This document shows, piece after piece, positions 1 to 12,500 of a stretch of DNA of 64,000 nucleotides (its first letter is position 1; each line of letters opens with the position of its first letter). The translations under genes were made by a program, and so were the position numbers. The DNA is taken from positions 4,851,001 to 4,915,000 of the forward strand of contig NC_088916.1 of NCBI RefSeq assembly GCF_963576675.1, given 5' to 3'. Below the pieces are notes generated by a model. It made no database searches. It saw only the letters and a program-made list of their open reading frames with translations, and was not told where the DNA came from. The DNA comes from Euphorbia lathyris. Taxonomy: Eukaryota > Streptophyta > Magnoliopsida > Malpighiales > Euphorbiaceae.

Positions 1-513
1 CCTAACAGATACACACAATCAAAATTCATAAGTAAAGAATTACCCATAAACTGTACAACATAAATGGGAAGAACCTTGAATGTAGGCAAATCTCCAATCG
101 ATGATAAATATTTGGGATTTCTGTGTTGATGATGTGGGATTTATGAATAGAAGATGATGAGGATATAATTTGACAATGAGAAATAAATGGTTGTTAATCG
201 CATTTAAGAACGTGGGTAGAAGAATCAGAGATGAGTGCTCAAAAACAACATAATCTGTGGAAAGTGAACCGTCTTAAAGAATATGAAATGCGAGAATATG
301 AGGATTTAGGAAGATGACATGTCACCAAAAGAAGGTCTAAAAATTTGACACATCATCACACTTTCTACAGATTTAGTATATTATATAGATATAGATATGT
401 TCAAAAAGAAAAAAAAGCTAAAAGGGCATTAATAAAAACTCAAACGTTCTTTCAATAAATAAAAATATAAACTAAAATAAATACACAAAAGGGCATTAAT
501 TAAATTAAGCAAA
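1..513. other. AT-rich flank, no gene seen
   Basis: No coding segment, RNA gene or element ends recognised. A short direct repeat (AAAAGGGCATTAAT, near 421 and 488) lies just before the LINE insertion point. Short ORFs here lack any family signature. Confidence 0.5.
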
Positions 514-2587
514 TTGGTGTGATTATGGATATCCTTAATAATTTTTGCTCTGCTTCTGGCCAAAAACTTAACATTCAGAAGTCTATGATGTTGTGCTCTA
601 AAAACATGGACAAAAGAGTCTGTAAGAGGTTGAGTGAGATTTCGGGTATCCCTCTGACCAGGGCTTTTGGTAACTACCTTGGAGTCCCCCTCCATAGTGA
701 TAGGGTTTCAAAGGCATCCTTTAAAGAGATATTTGATAAAACTAATAAGAAGTGTGCTAATTGGAAAGCTAACTCCCTTCCGCTGGCAGACCGCCTTACT
801 CTTATCCAATCAGTGAACTGTGCTCTTCCAAATCATTTAATGCAAGCTTGTAAGCTGCCGGAACCTGTTCTTAATGGCCTTGATAAAATCAATTGGCGCT
901 TCCTGTGGGGGAACTCGGAAGAAAGAAATAAAATTCATTTGGTTCCTTGGAAGGAAGTCTGCCAGCTTAAAGATAGGGGAGGCTTAGGAATCAGGCAAGC
1001 TAGAGATAATAATAAAGTTCTGCTGATGAAACTTCTGTGGAGAATGTGGCAGTCCCCGTCTTCTCTTTGGGTCCGTCTGTTATGTGGTAAATACATGAAA
1101 GATAAGGTTTTTGGGGCGCCTAAGGATAGAGTTCCTTGTTGCTCCTTCTTATGGAAAGGGGTTAATGTAGTTTTTTCAGAGTTCTGTTCTGGGATTGGCT
1201 GGTCGGTGGGGAATGGCAAAGCTATTAGTTTTTGGAATGATACCTGGTTAGGGGGAAGTCCTTATTAGAAGAGTGTGTGTCTCCTCTGCCTCTTGAGATT
1301 CGCCACTAGAGGATTGCAGATGTAGTGGACTCTGAGGGAGACTGGATTTGGTCCAAATTTGAGGCTTACCTTAATCTCGAGTCGCTCCTGAAAATCTGGG
1401 GTGTTAAAGTGAGCAGTGAGGAGGATGATAATGATAGTCATTGTTGGTCCCTTACTAATAATGGGGCCTTTTCTTGTAAATCTGCTTTTAAGGCGTTCTA
1501 TGTTAACCCGAATTATCCTCCTTCGTTGGATTGGAAGAGCATTTGGGCCATGAAGGTTCCCTATCGTATTCGGAGCTTTTTGTGGCTTGGAGCTAAAAAC
1601 AGGCTTCTTACTAATGTGGAAAGGAAAAGACGCCATTTAATGGAGACTGACACTTGCGGTAGATGCAAAGGTCAGACTGAAACTATTTGCCATTCTCTTA
1701 GGGACTGTGAAAAGAGCAACAAGATTTGGAAGGAAGTCCTTCCGAGCTATCTGCTTCCTAAGTTCTTGGCTTACCCTGGTCAGGATTGGTTTATTGATGG
1801 GGTTAAAGGTTTGTTATTACCGGAGCTTGAACATGGTGCTATTCTCTTTGCTGTTGTTTGTCACCAGCTGTGGCAGTGGAGGAATGCGGACATCTTTGGA
1901 GAAGGAGCTCTTATCTGCCCTAACTTACTTGCCTTTTTTTTCTAAAAAAATTTATTCTATTATTGAGAGCTTTAAGTAGGGGGGTTTACCTTCTTCTTGC
2001 CAGAACAAGGTGGTTCAGTTATTGGGTTGGAGGAAACCTGAGGAAGGGATGGTAAAATTAAATACTGACGGTTCCCGTCTCTCGGATGGAAGGATCGCAA
2101 CTGGTGGAGTCTTGAGAGACGCTGGCGGTGCTTGGGTGTTTGGCTTTGCTCAGAACCTAGGAGTGGGTTCCTCTTTCTCTGCTGAGCTCTGGGTATTTTC
2201 TCAGGGCTTAGGCTCGCTAAGAACCTGGGTTTAAAAAGGTTGAGTGTGGAATCCGACAACCTTGAAGCTGTAAAAATTATCTCTGATAATAGGTCCTTTT
2301 GTCTAGGCAGCCGTAATTTACTTAAAGGCATCAGAAGGCTATGTTCTTCTTTTGATACTATCAGCTTTGGGCATGTGTTCAGAGAGCAGAACAAGGTTGC
2401 CGACCGCCTTGCGGCTGAGGGCCAGGATAGGGTGATTGAGTTATCTACCTTCGCGTCGCCTCCAAACTTCCTCTTCTCCCTTCTTACTGCTGATCAAGTT
2501 GGGGTTAGCTTTCCCAGGCTAATCCCGGGTTAATTTTTGCTGGTTTTGTTTTTTTCTTCCTTTGCCTACCAAAAAAAAAAAAAAAAA
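514..2587 (+). mobile_element. 5'-truncated plant LINE, degenerate, with poly(A) tail
   Basis: This is the 3' part of a plant non-LTR retrotransposon. In order it keeps the C-terminal end of the reverse transcriptase with the thumb/connection region (519-1268), a zf-RVT zinc-binding region with a CGRC...CHSLRDC pattern (1325-1945), and an RNase H-like domain split over two frames (2010-2234 and 2240-2533; VKLNTDGS, AELW, VESDN, FREQNKVADRLA). Stops near 1266, 1944 and 1976 and a frame change near 2235 make it a pseudogene. It ends in 17 A's (2571-2587). A 7-bp candidate target-site duplication, AAGCAAA, is at 507-513 and 2586-2592. The catalytic FADD part is missing, so this is a dead, 5'-truncated copy. 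Two more fragments of the same family are at 26696-27332 (-) and 33062-33823 (+). Confidence 0.88.
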
Positions 2588-3085
2588 GCAAACAAAATGC
2601 AGTAATAATAAAAATTATATAAAAAATAAAAAGAAAAAACGTTTGCCATTGGATTGGTAACTGTTATTTTTAATGTAAAAAAGACGTTAGAATTGATCAG
2701 CATTAACTGAAAAAGAATCCAATTACTATTTAAACTCCTAATTGGTAAAACCTTAATAAAAAGTTTTTCTACGCTATCTTATCATATTGTCTATTCATAT
2801 TCTCCAACCCTTTCGAATTAACGTTGCCTTATAATTTGCAAATCATCTTCTCTATATTCCATCTTTCTGGTGACAATAACAATCAGACTACATCTTTCTC
2901 ACTCCTTGAGAACTTTGAGAGCTGTGGTGGGCGAATAATTTTTTTTCAAACTAGATTTCTATTGATCTGCAAAGATCCCAAATCAGGTTCTATTTTTCCA
3001 TTTTATTTTCTGACTTTATATCTATTTTACGTACTATTTTACCAAAAGAGATAAAAAAAATGCTTTTAACATATTGAGTTATTTG
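2588..3085. other. AT-rich stretch, nothing recognised
   Basis: AT-rich sequence between the LINE tail and the hAT transposase remnant. The ORF at 2824-3054 shows no recognisable domain. Part of the stretch may be decayed upstream sequence of the hAT element, but I cannot support that residue by residue. Confidence 0.4.
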
Positions 3086-3343
3086 AAATGGTTTGATTGT
3101 TTTCCAAATGTATTTATTGCTTATAGGATATTATTAACGATACCCCTTACTGTTGCATCTGCAGAAAGAAGCTTTTCAAAATGAAAGTTACTTAAATCAT
3201 ATTTACGATCAACCAAGTCACAAGAAAGATTAAATGGATTAGCATTATTATCCATTGAACATGAGTTGCTCGAAGATGTTGATTATAAGAGTTTAATTAG
3301 TGATTTTTCTTCAAAAAATTCAATAAGAACTATTTTTACTTGA
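3086..3343 (+). pseudogene. hAT transposase C-terminal dimerisation domain, broken
   Basis: In one frame the DNA reads KWFDCFPNVFIAYRILLTIP followed by TVASAERSFSK, an in-frame TGA, then KLLKSYLRSTKSQERLNGLA and a tail containing LSIEHELLEDVDYKSLISDF. This is the conserved end of the hAT dimerisation domain of plant zinc-finger (TTF-type) hAT transposases. The only lesion in about 85 codons is the TGA at the position usually occupied by Leu. No upstream transposase region or terminal repeats were found, so it is an isolated fragment. Confidence 0.8.
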
Positions 3344-3479
3344 TTTTTTTTATTTAATTGTATTTTTTTTAACTTTATTAGCTAGACACTTTTTTTATTT
3401 TTGTAAAAGGCACTCCAAATCTCAAGACCGGTCCTGTTTTTATTGTAACATTAAACCTTAACATCTAGACCTGACACAG

Positions 3480-3735
3480 ACATATATCTAGGGCATCCTC
3501 AACATAATTCATCACCATATATAAATGAGTTGACACACCCCCACACGCGAATGCCTAAAGCATGCACAACACATGCCCAAATTACCATGTCCTGCAAATA
3601 ACTCAACAAATGGGGCTGTCATAAATCGAACCTTGGACCACTTGGTCAAACTGGCTCTGATACCATGTCATGGAACCATTTGAACTAAAAGCTCAAGCTC
3701 ATAGTTAAAGATCCACTTCATATTAATAACTGACA
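3480..3735. repeat. Dispersed repeat, LTR-like, also near 26.5-26.7 kb
   Basis: Contains the phrases CTCTGATACCATGTCATG and TTTGAACTAAAAGCTCAAG, common in dispersed plant repeats. A diverged relative is at about 26535-26690 with AATTGAACTAAAAACTCAAA and GCTCTGATAGCAT. Ends and target duplications could not be defined. From 3735 to 4250 I see only AT-rich sequence. Confidence 0.4.
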
Positions 3736-4254
3736 CAAATGAAACAAATCATTGTATGTTTTAGTCAAATATCCTTGCTATGCTCAAATCTCTAAAAATC
3801 TCAAACGATCTCATAAAAATCTCATTAAATCTCTACCAAAAATCAATGAATTAATTTACCAAAAATTCTTTTTAAATAAAAAGTCAAACTTGATTGTTTT
3901 TGGTAAACTAATTTCATGAATTTTGACACTATAATAAACTCTAAACTAAATTGACAATCTTTTATTGAAAATAACATAAAACTTTGACAGAAATATAAAT
4001 AAATGTTATAAGAGTAAATAAAAACCAAACTTGACGAAACAAAGAGTAATATTATCAAATTAACACAAAATGGCATGAAATGATACAAACTAATCCCAAA
4101 AATCATATTAAAAGATAGAGATAAAATATCCCTATCAGGCGGCCACTAAAGATATAACCCGAACCCTTACCTCAACTCTTACGATTCTTATAATAATTGG
4201 AGGAGACCTCAACATCCGGATCTGTCCTATGGGAATTCTAACCATAATGTATTG

Positions 4255-4690
4255 ATGCTGATATTGCTTCTCGTTGGTCTAAGCCTAGTGGCTCTCTGTT
4301 AAAATTTAATGTTGACATCTCAGTAATTCCAGGTTTGGGTATTATAGGGTTGGGAGTTGTGATGCGTAACAATGAGAGTGTGTTTTGCAAGGTTTTTTCC
4401 AAACTTCTCTCTCGTTCTTCCTATAGATGACAAAGCAATAGGTATCCGTGAATCCTTGACATGGTTGAAGAACAACGGTTTGATGGGTGCATTACTGAAT
4501 CAAATGCTCCAATTGTAGTGGACCATATTCGTCAAACTCGTTTTCGGTCGTCTTATCGTTCAATTTTGAAAGAATGCAAAGTTTTAATGGATCATTTGTG
4601 CCACTTTTTTTAATCGTTTTGCAAATAACGTTGCTCACATTTTGAATAGGGCAACTTATTCTTTGTCACGACACATGGTCGTTATAACTA
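4255..4690 (+). pseudogene. LINE RNase H-domain fragment
   Basis: Conceptual translation with frame changes gives WSKPSGSLLKFNVDISV, GLGIIGLGVVMRNNESVFCK and later RFANNVAHILNRATYSLSRH. These match the N- and C-terminal blocks of the RNase H-like domain (RVT_3 type) that ends many plant LINEs and related reading frames. At least two frameshifts and an internal stop are present. It belongs to a different LINE lineage from the copy at 514-2587. Confidence 0.65.
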
Positions 4691-4699
4691 GAGTTGAAC

Positions 4700-5060
4700 G
4701 TGGATTTTGGAGATTTTTGAACCAGATCAAATACTTGAATAAAAAAATCTAGAATTGAATTTAATTGTTGAATTTTTCTTTAGGACCGAACCAAATTGTA
4801 CCATTGACTTAATTAGGTACAATTCTGGATATTTTCAAATTTCTAATATTATTGATACACATATTGGAGATTATAGAACCAGACCGAATATTCGAAAAAA
4901 ATACAAAACCGGATTGAACTGTTGACTTTTTCTTTAAGATCGAATCGAATTGTACAATTGATATTATTAGATATAATTATGGATATTTTCAAATCTCCGA
5001 ATTACATCGGACCATACTCCACCCGAATTATATCAGACCGTACTCCACCCTAGTTACAAC
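4700..5060. repeat. Two-unit repeat, ACCGAACCAAAT type
   Basis: Two diverged units of roughly 170 bp, each with a TTGACTT...TTCTTTA(A/G)GA core and GGATATTTTCAAAT. The same family lies at about 42000-42360, just upstream of exon 7 of the P450 gene. No target duplication was identified. Confidence 0.5.
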
Positions 5061-5104
5061 CACCCAATTTTTTTCATGCTTTGTATATAATATATTTTAT
5101 TTAT

Positions 5105-5420
5105 GGGATAAGGTACTAAAATAGGCTTATGGTTTTTGGGGAAGTATCAATTTAGGCTCTACGTACAAAATAACACTAATATAGGCTTAGCGCTTAAAAA
5201 GTGGTACTAATTTAGGTCTCAATAACGGAACGTAACACGTAATTGATATTACCCTGTTAAGTTTTGTCAATTGTACATAGAGAGAAATCAGAACTTACAG
5301 AGTAATAGAATGACGTGTCACGTTCCGTTATCAAGACCTAAATTGATACTTTTTTTAAACGTTAATATATATTAATGCTATTTTGTACGTGGAGGCTAAA
5401 TTGATTTCTCTAAAAAAAAC
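5105..5420. repeat. Foldback MITE (ACGTACAAAATA arms)
   Basis: The left half (AGTATCAATTTAGGCTCTAC, ACGTACAAAATAACACTAAT, GTCTCAATAACGGAACGT) returns as its inverted complement in the right half (ACGTTCCGTTATCAAGACCT, GCTATTTTGTACGTGGAGGC, TAAATTGATTTCTCT). This makes a long imperfect hairpin. The left end GGATAAGGTACTAAAATAG resembles the ends of the repeat at 30483-30735. The outer right end appears lost. Confidence 0.6.
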
Positions 5421-5432
5421 ATAATTTTATTT

Positions 5433-5825
5433 GGCAAAAAGCATCGTTGGACCATTGATCTTTCATTTTTTGGTTCATTAAGCCCTTGATCATTTATTTT
5501 TGGTTTCATTAAGTCATTGATGACCTAAAAAAAGTAATTTTGAACATAAAATTCGGTTAATAGACTGTTATTCATTACATATGCATTCAGAATTTGTATT
5601 TTTTCACTGTTTGAAATCAGTTTTGGATGTGTAACGTGGCTATAGGAAAACTGTAAAAAGCTTAATTCAAACTGTAAAAAATACCTTTTTTAATAATTTT
5701 AAATACAGATGAAATTAATAACGTATTTTTAACAGAATTAGATGTTTATAACTCACTAACCTGGTCATAAAGGGCTTAATGAGACAAAAAATAAATGATA
5801 AGGGGCTTAATGTATCCAAATAAAA
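5433..5825. repeat. MITE of the GGCAAAAAGCAT family, right end lost
   Basis: Left terminus GGCAAAAAGCATCGTTGGAC, with internal sequence such as TAATAGACTGTTATTCATT and GGCTTAATGTATCCAAATAA. It is shared with the complete copy at 17424-17884 and the half copy at 42526-42854. The right terminal repeat is replaced by unrelated sequence after about 5825. Confidence 0.65.
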
Positions 5826-6009
5826 AAATCAGCCAATGGACTGGGCGGTCCCAACACCATTCTAGGCCAAACTTTGGCCTATGTAAATCGTACAAAAATT
5901 AGCGATGAAAAATGATAAATTGTTCTATTTTTTGTGATGAAAATATAAAAATTTTCAATTTTTTAATGACGAAAAATGCAAAATCATCACAAAAAAATAT
6001 ACATTATTT

Positions 6010-6170
6010 TCATGATTTTTTTACTAATAAAAAGTCCAAATGGAGACAATAACTAATAAAAAAGAGTGCAGTATTTAGCAATTCACTTTTATTCTGGTAC
6101 TTCATTTTTTTACTAATAAAAAGTCAACGATAAGCGGTATTTAGCAATTCATTTTTATTTTTGGTACTTC
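6010..6170. repeat. About 90-bp tandem duplication
   Basis: TTTTTTTACTAATAAAAAGTC followed by TATTTAGCAATTCA and GGTACTTCAT occurs twice in a row, near 6013-6108 and 6103-6170, with the second unit internally shortened. It lies about 400 bp upstream of gene 1. Confidence 0.6.
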
Positions 6171-6546
6171 ATATGATAATGTGGTTTGGTTTAGAATAAA
6201 AAATCCGGTTCAGATTATATTCCACGGTTTTTATTCAAATCGAACCGGCTCATGCTAAGCCCTAAAAACAGCAATTTTACTTTGAAGCCCAGTATCGACA
6301 TTTGCTGGTTCTAGAAAGTACCTTGGTATTTCGATCGGGAAGCCCAATTCATCAAATTGAAAAGCGGTGGTTTTTGACGGTCTGCCTCTCCTGATCCTGA
6401 TAACTCACTCCCTAAATTCTCAACCTGTGTAACTATCACCAATTCCTGTTTCGTTGGCATGTTGATGAGCTGGTAAGCTAGGGTTTCGTCCTAGATTCTT
6501 AATCGAGAATTTCAGTGGAAATACACATATATATATATACATAGCA

Positions 6547-9500
6547 ATGGCGGGAAGAGAAGTCCGGGAGTATACCAATCTTACGGATCCTAAAGGTGAT
6601 CCTTAAATGCTTATTTTCTTTTTGATTTTCTTGTTCTGTATTGTATGATGAAAAGCAATAAAAGATACTGATGGATTTGCAGATAAGAAATGGGGAAAAG
6701 GGAAAGATAAAATTGACGATGAAGATATTACTTTCCAGCGCATGGTTGCCAAGGTTAGCGGGTCGCCTCTCCTTATCTGTCTCAATCTTTTGCTTTTATG
6801 TGTTTATATTTACTGCTTGCTCGCCTGCAATACGACCTGGTTTTCCTCGTTTTCTGCTCTATAGCTGCCTGACATTGCATTGGAGAAAATGTAATTTGAA
6901 TCTTAATTTGTATCAAGTATCAGCGCTACTGAAACCCAACTGCTTTGAACTGATACTAGATCATAGTTTTAAAATGCGAAAGGCCAGTCGAGGCGACAAG
7001 GGCAAAATATGGCCATGAGGCGAGGCGACAAGGGCAAAATATCGCCTTGAGGATAGTTTAATTTCTAAACTTATAAACCAAAATAACTTAAAGTCTAATA
7101 ATAAAGTGCTAATTCTTAAATCAAAATAGCATAATATCAAGCATCTTCATCCCCAAATCCAACTCCTCATTTCGATGCAGTAGAATCAGTAGCATTAGCA
7201 CTACCACTCATTTCCAAACACCAGAAAAATTCAATCAATTGAAAACATCTTAATAACAAAAATGATACACAAGTAATTTATTACAATAAAATTCCACAAA
7301 ACAGAAAAAATATAATCAATTCAAAGCATAAATTCAAATCACATCTCAAAGCTAGAAATTCCCACAAAAATCTGGCAGCATAACGGCACAATTACATGGA
7401 AAGAAAGAAAATATAAGAAGAAATCAAGAATGAAGAAGAATCAGAAACCCTAACCCTAAACAGAAAAAGAAAGATGAAATAAAGAGGAAAGGAAAGAAAA
7501 AACATACCGGTGGTGATTGATGACCGGCCGCTGGCGAGAGAACCGTTGGAGAAGCATCGGTGGTGTTGTGAAGAGAGAGCCGTTGGAGAAGAGAGAACGT
7601 TTCTGTTCTGTTTCTTTAATTGTATAGCTGTCTTTTTTCTATCTATTTGGTCTTAAAGTCTATTAATTAGGTTTTTTTTAAAAAAAAAAATACTGACTTA
7701 TCGCCTGAGAGGGTGAGGCGGTAGCCTCTTGCAGGTCCATCGCCTTCCATTCTGGAAGGCGATGAGGTGATCGCCTCTGTCGCCTGAGGCGATCGCCTTT
7801 TAAAACTATGTACTAGATTACTGTCAATATTTTGTTCTGAGAGTGGCTAAGAGAACACATGTTCTATAATTATTGGAGAGCTCTGCGATCTGCATAGCAT
7901 CCTGTTAGAAGTTTGCTTTTGGTCTTATCTGGGACTCTTTTTTTTTTTTGTACTATAAAGTTTTAGCAGTCTGCTAAAACTAGATTGGGAAGGATTTATG
8001 GTTTGAGGTGGATACAGATACAGGGCAAGTAAAGAGTTGTTAATATCATTTCAGTTGACTGTTGCTAGAATATTGCATGAGATCTTAGACGAATGAAAAT
8101 TGTTAAATAACTGAAGGCACATATGCTGGTGAGAAACTTGGTTATTTAATGTAAAACAATTTTTTTGGATGAAGGTTCATTCTTGTCCTAGCTGCCGGAT
8201 TTCTGTAAAACCTTATTTTTTGGTTAATGGCTTACAATTGTAGGTTGAAGAAAACTAGTTTTGTTTTAGTTGATACAGATTATTTTGGGACGTGTTAGTT
8301 TTAATCGTAAACTAACAAAGATGTTTCTTCTCAAGCTGAACTTGAAGGAGTGAATCCCGGTTTTACGGCCTAAAATCCGTAGGAAATCAAAGATCCCCCA
8401 TTGTTGAAGGTTAAGAATCCTAACAAGCTTCAATGAAGAAGATAATAAAATTGATTGATAAAAAGTTCTCTAATTACAAAGAAAGAGATGTATTTATATC
8501 ATCTCAAAACCCTAAAACAAACCTAAACAATTACACGAAAGGGTAACTACTTAATTAATAAAAGGGTAAAGATAAAGACTAAATAAGCCCCTAACTAGGG
8601 TTACAAACAAGGATAAGAGTAGGGGCAACTTAGGAATTTAGAAAGAGTAAATTAAGGAGTAAATTAAGGATTTAAACTAAGGAAATAGAAATAGGCAATT
8701 AAGGAGTTTATTAAGGAATGAATTAAGGAAATAGAAAGAGGCAAGGGCAAGGCAGTCAAATGGATAAAGTTTAACCCTAGTCTTCCCCCTCTTCTTTGCT
8801 TGGCGTTGAAGACTGTTTTAACTATCTCATGCTCCGCGTGCCTTGAATGACGCTCCGCGTGAGTGGGCCTTTGAAATTGGTCCCCGTCAGCTCCGTTTTC
8901 ATCTATGAAGCACGGACACGGGTGCGGACGCGGGTGCGTACACGGGTGCGGACACGGCAAACGGCATTTTTAGAAAATATGAGACACGGGTGCGGTGGGG
9001 ACACGGCAAATTTTATATAATTAATTATATATATATTGGATATAAAAATATATAAAAAACATGCTAAATCACAAATCGGAATAGTGATGTTAGGAGAAGA
9101 ACCCAAGAGAAGAATCGCAGCGCATGAGAAGGAAGAACCCAGGAGAGAAGAAATTATTTCTGATTATTCCCAAACAAAAACGAAATCATGATGTTAGGAG
9201 AACTGTGATGTACGCAGCACAGGGGTTGAAATCGCGATTTGCGCATGAAGGAGAGAAGACCTAATTCTAATTCGTGCGATAGAGATTATAATTTAGGATT
9301 TTTGACAAATTGCATAATTGATCCTTAAATTTTATAAAAAAATTTAAAAAAAACCCTAATTTTTAACTTTTTTTTTACCCAGCAGTGTCCCCAGCCGTGT
9401 CCCCCCGTGTCCCCATCCGTGTCCCATTTTCCGGTTGTGTCCCCGCCGTGTCACCGCCGTGTCCAGCCGTGTCCCCGCCGAGTCCCCGAGTCCGACTCGG

Positions 9501-12500
9501 CCACGGCGACCCCAGGGAAGAGTCCGTGCTTCATAGGTTTTCATCCCCTTCTCGAACCATCCCTCCACGCTCCGCTTGTCTTATAACACGCTCCGCGTGG
9601 AAGGCGTTAGTGATCACCCCTCCGCGTGGTTTTCTTCCTCCCTCCTTGGCTCCGGACTCACACTCCACGGGTTCTATCTCTCGCCCCACGCACCAGCACA
9701 AGATGCCCTCATCATTAGTAAATTTGGATAACCATACGTATCAAGTTGCTCAAACCTTGGCTTTGAAACTTGAAGATGCCAATGTACATACAGATCATTT
9801 TAAATGGTTTTCCTCGTTACTTTGCAATGTAATGTCAAGTCACTGAAACATTGTACCAGTAGTTATGGAAGCCGATTAGCTGAAGGATATGGTATAACTG
9901 TCAACTGTAAATGGATAAGTATTTTGGCTTACTAGGATCTCTATGTCATTCTCTTTCCTGTGTTGTTATAAGTGTTGTTGGTTGAGGGTTTTTCGTCCTG
10001 TAGAACTAGTCTTTGGATGAAATTATTAATTTCATTTGCATTACTTGTAAATTCACGCCTATTTAATTTGGAAAATACCTTTAGGCTTATGAATTTAAGT
10101 TTAGTTTTGAAGAAATAGAAGGAAAATAACTCCTTAGAAAAACAGAAGTGACATGACATGAATTAGTAAGACGTATATATTACATGGAAAGCTTAAGCCT
10201 TATCTACTGCATGAAGTGGCATTTCTATACCTAGCAGTTGGTTGATCCAGAAAGCACATAATTCGAGTTTCATACCAGTTGGAAATTTCAGTACTAAGTA
10301 CTAACCTTCTCACACCTTAAATGAGAGATGTTTACAGTAAGGAGGCTGAAATAATTATTCAGAGTTACGAAAGAAGAGAAGGTAATTGGATGCTAGGTAT
10401 TATGTATAGCAACATGGGATGAAGGGAAGAAAAAAAGAAGGGCGTGAAGGCTGAAAGATGTCTTTTAACTATCTTACTTAACTATATTTTATTATTTCAC
10501 GTGAATGCTGAAAGTGGCCTATCATTTTGGGACAGAGGGAGTACATAAACTTGCTTTTCCTTGTGGATGAAGAGCTTGGCGTTCTCCAATGCCATATTTT
10601 AAATATAACCTTGAACCCTTAAACTAGGAGGGATGGGACTCATTTGACTTGTTTGGAAATATAGCATCAAGCTATTTGGTTTCTTTCTATGCTAATACAG
10701 TCAGTATGCTAGTTGCATATCCTTTTTTTTTAAATGTTCAATGTGTTATCTTTTCTCAATTAAATTTTGTTTTATTCCATCTCTATGTGGATTCTGCATG
10801 TTAGCTTGTTTTGCATCATTTTTTCCTTTATTCTTCAGTATAGTTCTTTCTCTTCATTTAAAAATTCATGCATTGCCTTTTCTATAGTGCTACTTATTCT
10901 CATTAGGGAATTCTGAAGGTTTTTGACATCTTGTTTACTTCTAGAAGTATTTTCTACTTTAGTTTTCTTTGGAAACTTCATTTTTGCCAATTTTAACGGA
11001 AAACATATTTATTTTCTGTTGACAGAAGACAATTCCAATATGGAAAAACTTTAAGTTTGTTCTGTAATTTTTTCCCGTATATAGAAAAAAGAGAAGTGTT
11101 TAGAAAAAAGTTCACTGTAAATTTGGAGACCAAAGGTTATCCTTTTTTTTTACATTAATTGGAAAGTAGTGCAACTAAACCCTCAAACCAGTTTTCTTTT
11201 TTCCCTAAAGATTAATTTTCAGTTGGAATTTTAAAATTTTAACATGTAATTTTGGTTCCCAATTTTCATGGATAACATGCAAATTGTTACAAGGTACTTA
11301 ATGCTTTGATTTCTTGGGATGTTTCTAGTCATACTTGCGCTTTGAAACTTATACTCTCTTTTTTTTTTTCTTCTGGTAAGCAAAAGCTCAATTCTTGACC
11401 AAATTTACAGCCTATAGCCCACATAGATATTGCATTTTCCACAATTTGTTTGTTAGTGCGAAACAGACAACAACTGACCACAATGATTGATTTCAGGACC
11501 AAAGATATTTGTGCTTTAATTACTTATCTAACTAGACCTTTGTGATTTCGTTCAGTTTTTTCCTTAAGTTTAGTTGCTGCACTCAAGTAATATTTGTGCT
11601 TTAAGGCCTATGTGGAGGATGTGCTATGCTAGTTTTTGGATGCTTAGCATGATAATGAAAAGCTTAGGACCTCTTTTTTCTTTGGCAAACTAAAAACTGC
11701 TTCAGATTATCCTTTCAATTTCAGTTATAGAAAAAAAATGGTTTCTAATGCAAGCTCAAAAGGAAAATGTCTAAATAATATAGCAATGATCATTACCCAG
11801 CCGAGGATTCTTAAGTTGCATTTTTGTGGAATTATTAGTTACTATAGGTAAGACAAAGGAGCGGGGAGCATGGAGCGTCAAATTTGATTTTATGTAAAAA
11901 TGGGGACACGAAGGCTGAGCATAATTGATTGCTCGTTAGAAATCTGATTTTTTTTTTTTTTTTTTTTTTTTTTATAAAATGATTATGGTTTTTTGGATCA
12001 CATTTCATGTTTGTTAAAAAGCGAGGAAATCAAAGAAGAAAACTAAAACACTTTTCAATACACTTTTGTTTGTTCTTTCAGTGAAGCAAAAATGCTCATG
12101 TAATCACATATACATGCACAGTTGTTAAAGGTGAGCCTTATGCCAAGGCTCAGGGGACTGCGTCTTATTACCCCTAGGCGAGGCTCAGTTTAAAAGGCCC
12201 TCGCATTATGCGCCTCGGCTGGGCTTCCGAGGCCGCACCTCGTGAACATCAAGGGTTTCAATTAGGTTTTTAAAGTTTTTTACTGTTCTCATGAAAATAA
12301 AAGGTTTATTAATCTCAAGCACTTATTTTATTTAGTAAAGTTAAATGAAACTGTTGATCTAATCTAATTAAAAAAGAATAAGAAGAGACGTAAATATAAG
12401 GGAGGTTAAGAGACGTAAAAGAATCCTTCTATATTGTGAGACGTCGATATGAGACACGAGATCACATTGATCCCATCTCTTTGAAGGATATAGATGGCAG

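Noticed and set aside
5105..5420. Perfect 9-bp duplication ATTTTATTT around the 5.1-kb foldback
   Set aside because: ATTTTATTT does occur on both sides, but the right copy equally serves as the left flank of the next MITE and the sequence is simple, so I do not rely on it.
8664..9106. His/Arg-rich minus-strand ORFs (HPCPHPCTHPRP..., RVRTRVRTRVR)
   Set aside because: They translate the GGTGCGGACACGG subterminal repeats of the nested hAT element.
9385..9846. 153-aa ORF (MSPAVSPRVPIRVPF...)
   Set aside because: It crosses the right half of a hAT element with CCGTGTCCCC repeats and then the solo LTR. The proline-rich product is a by-product of the repeat.
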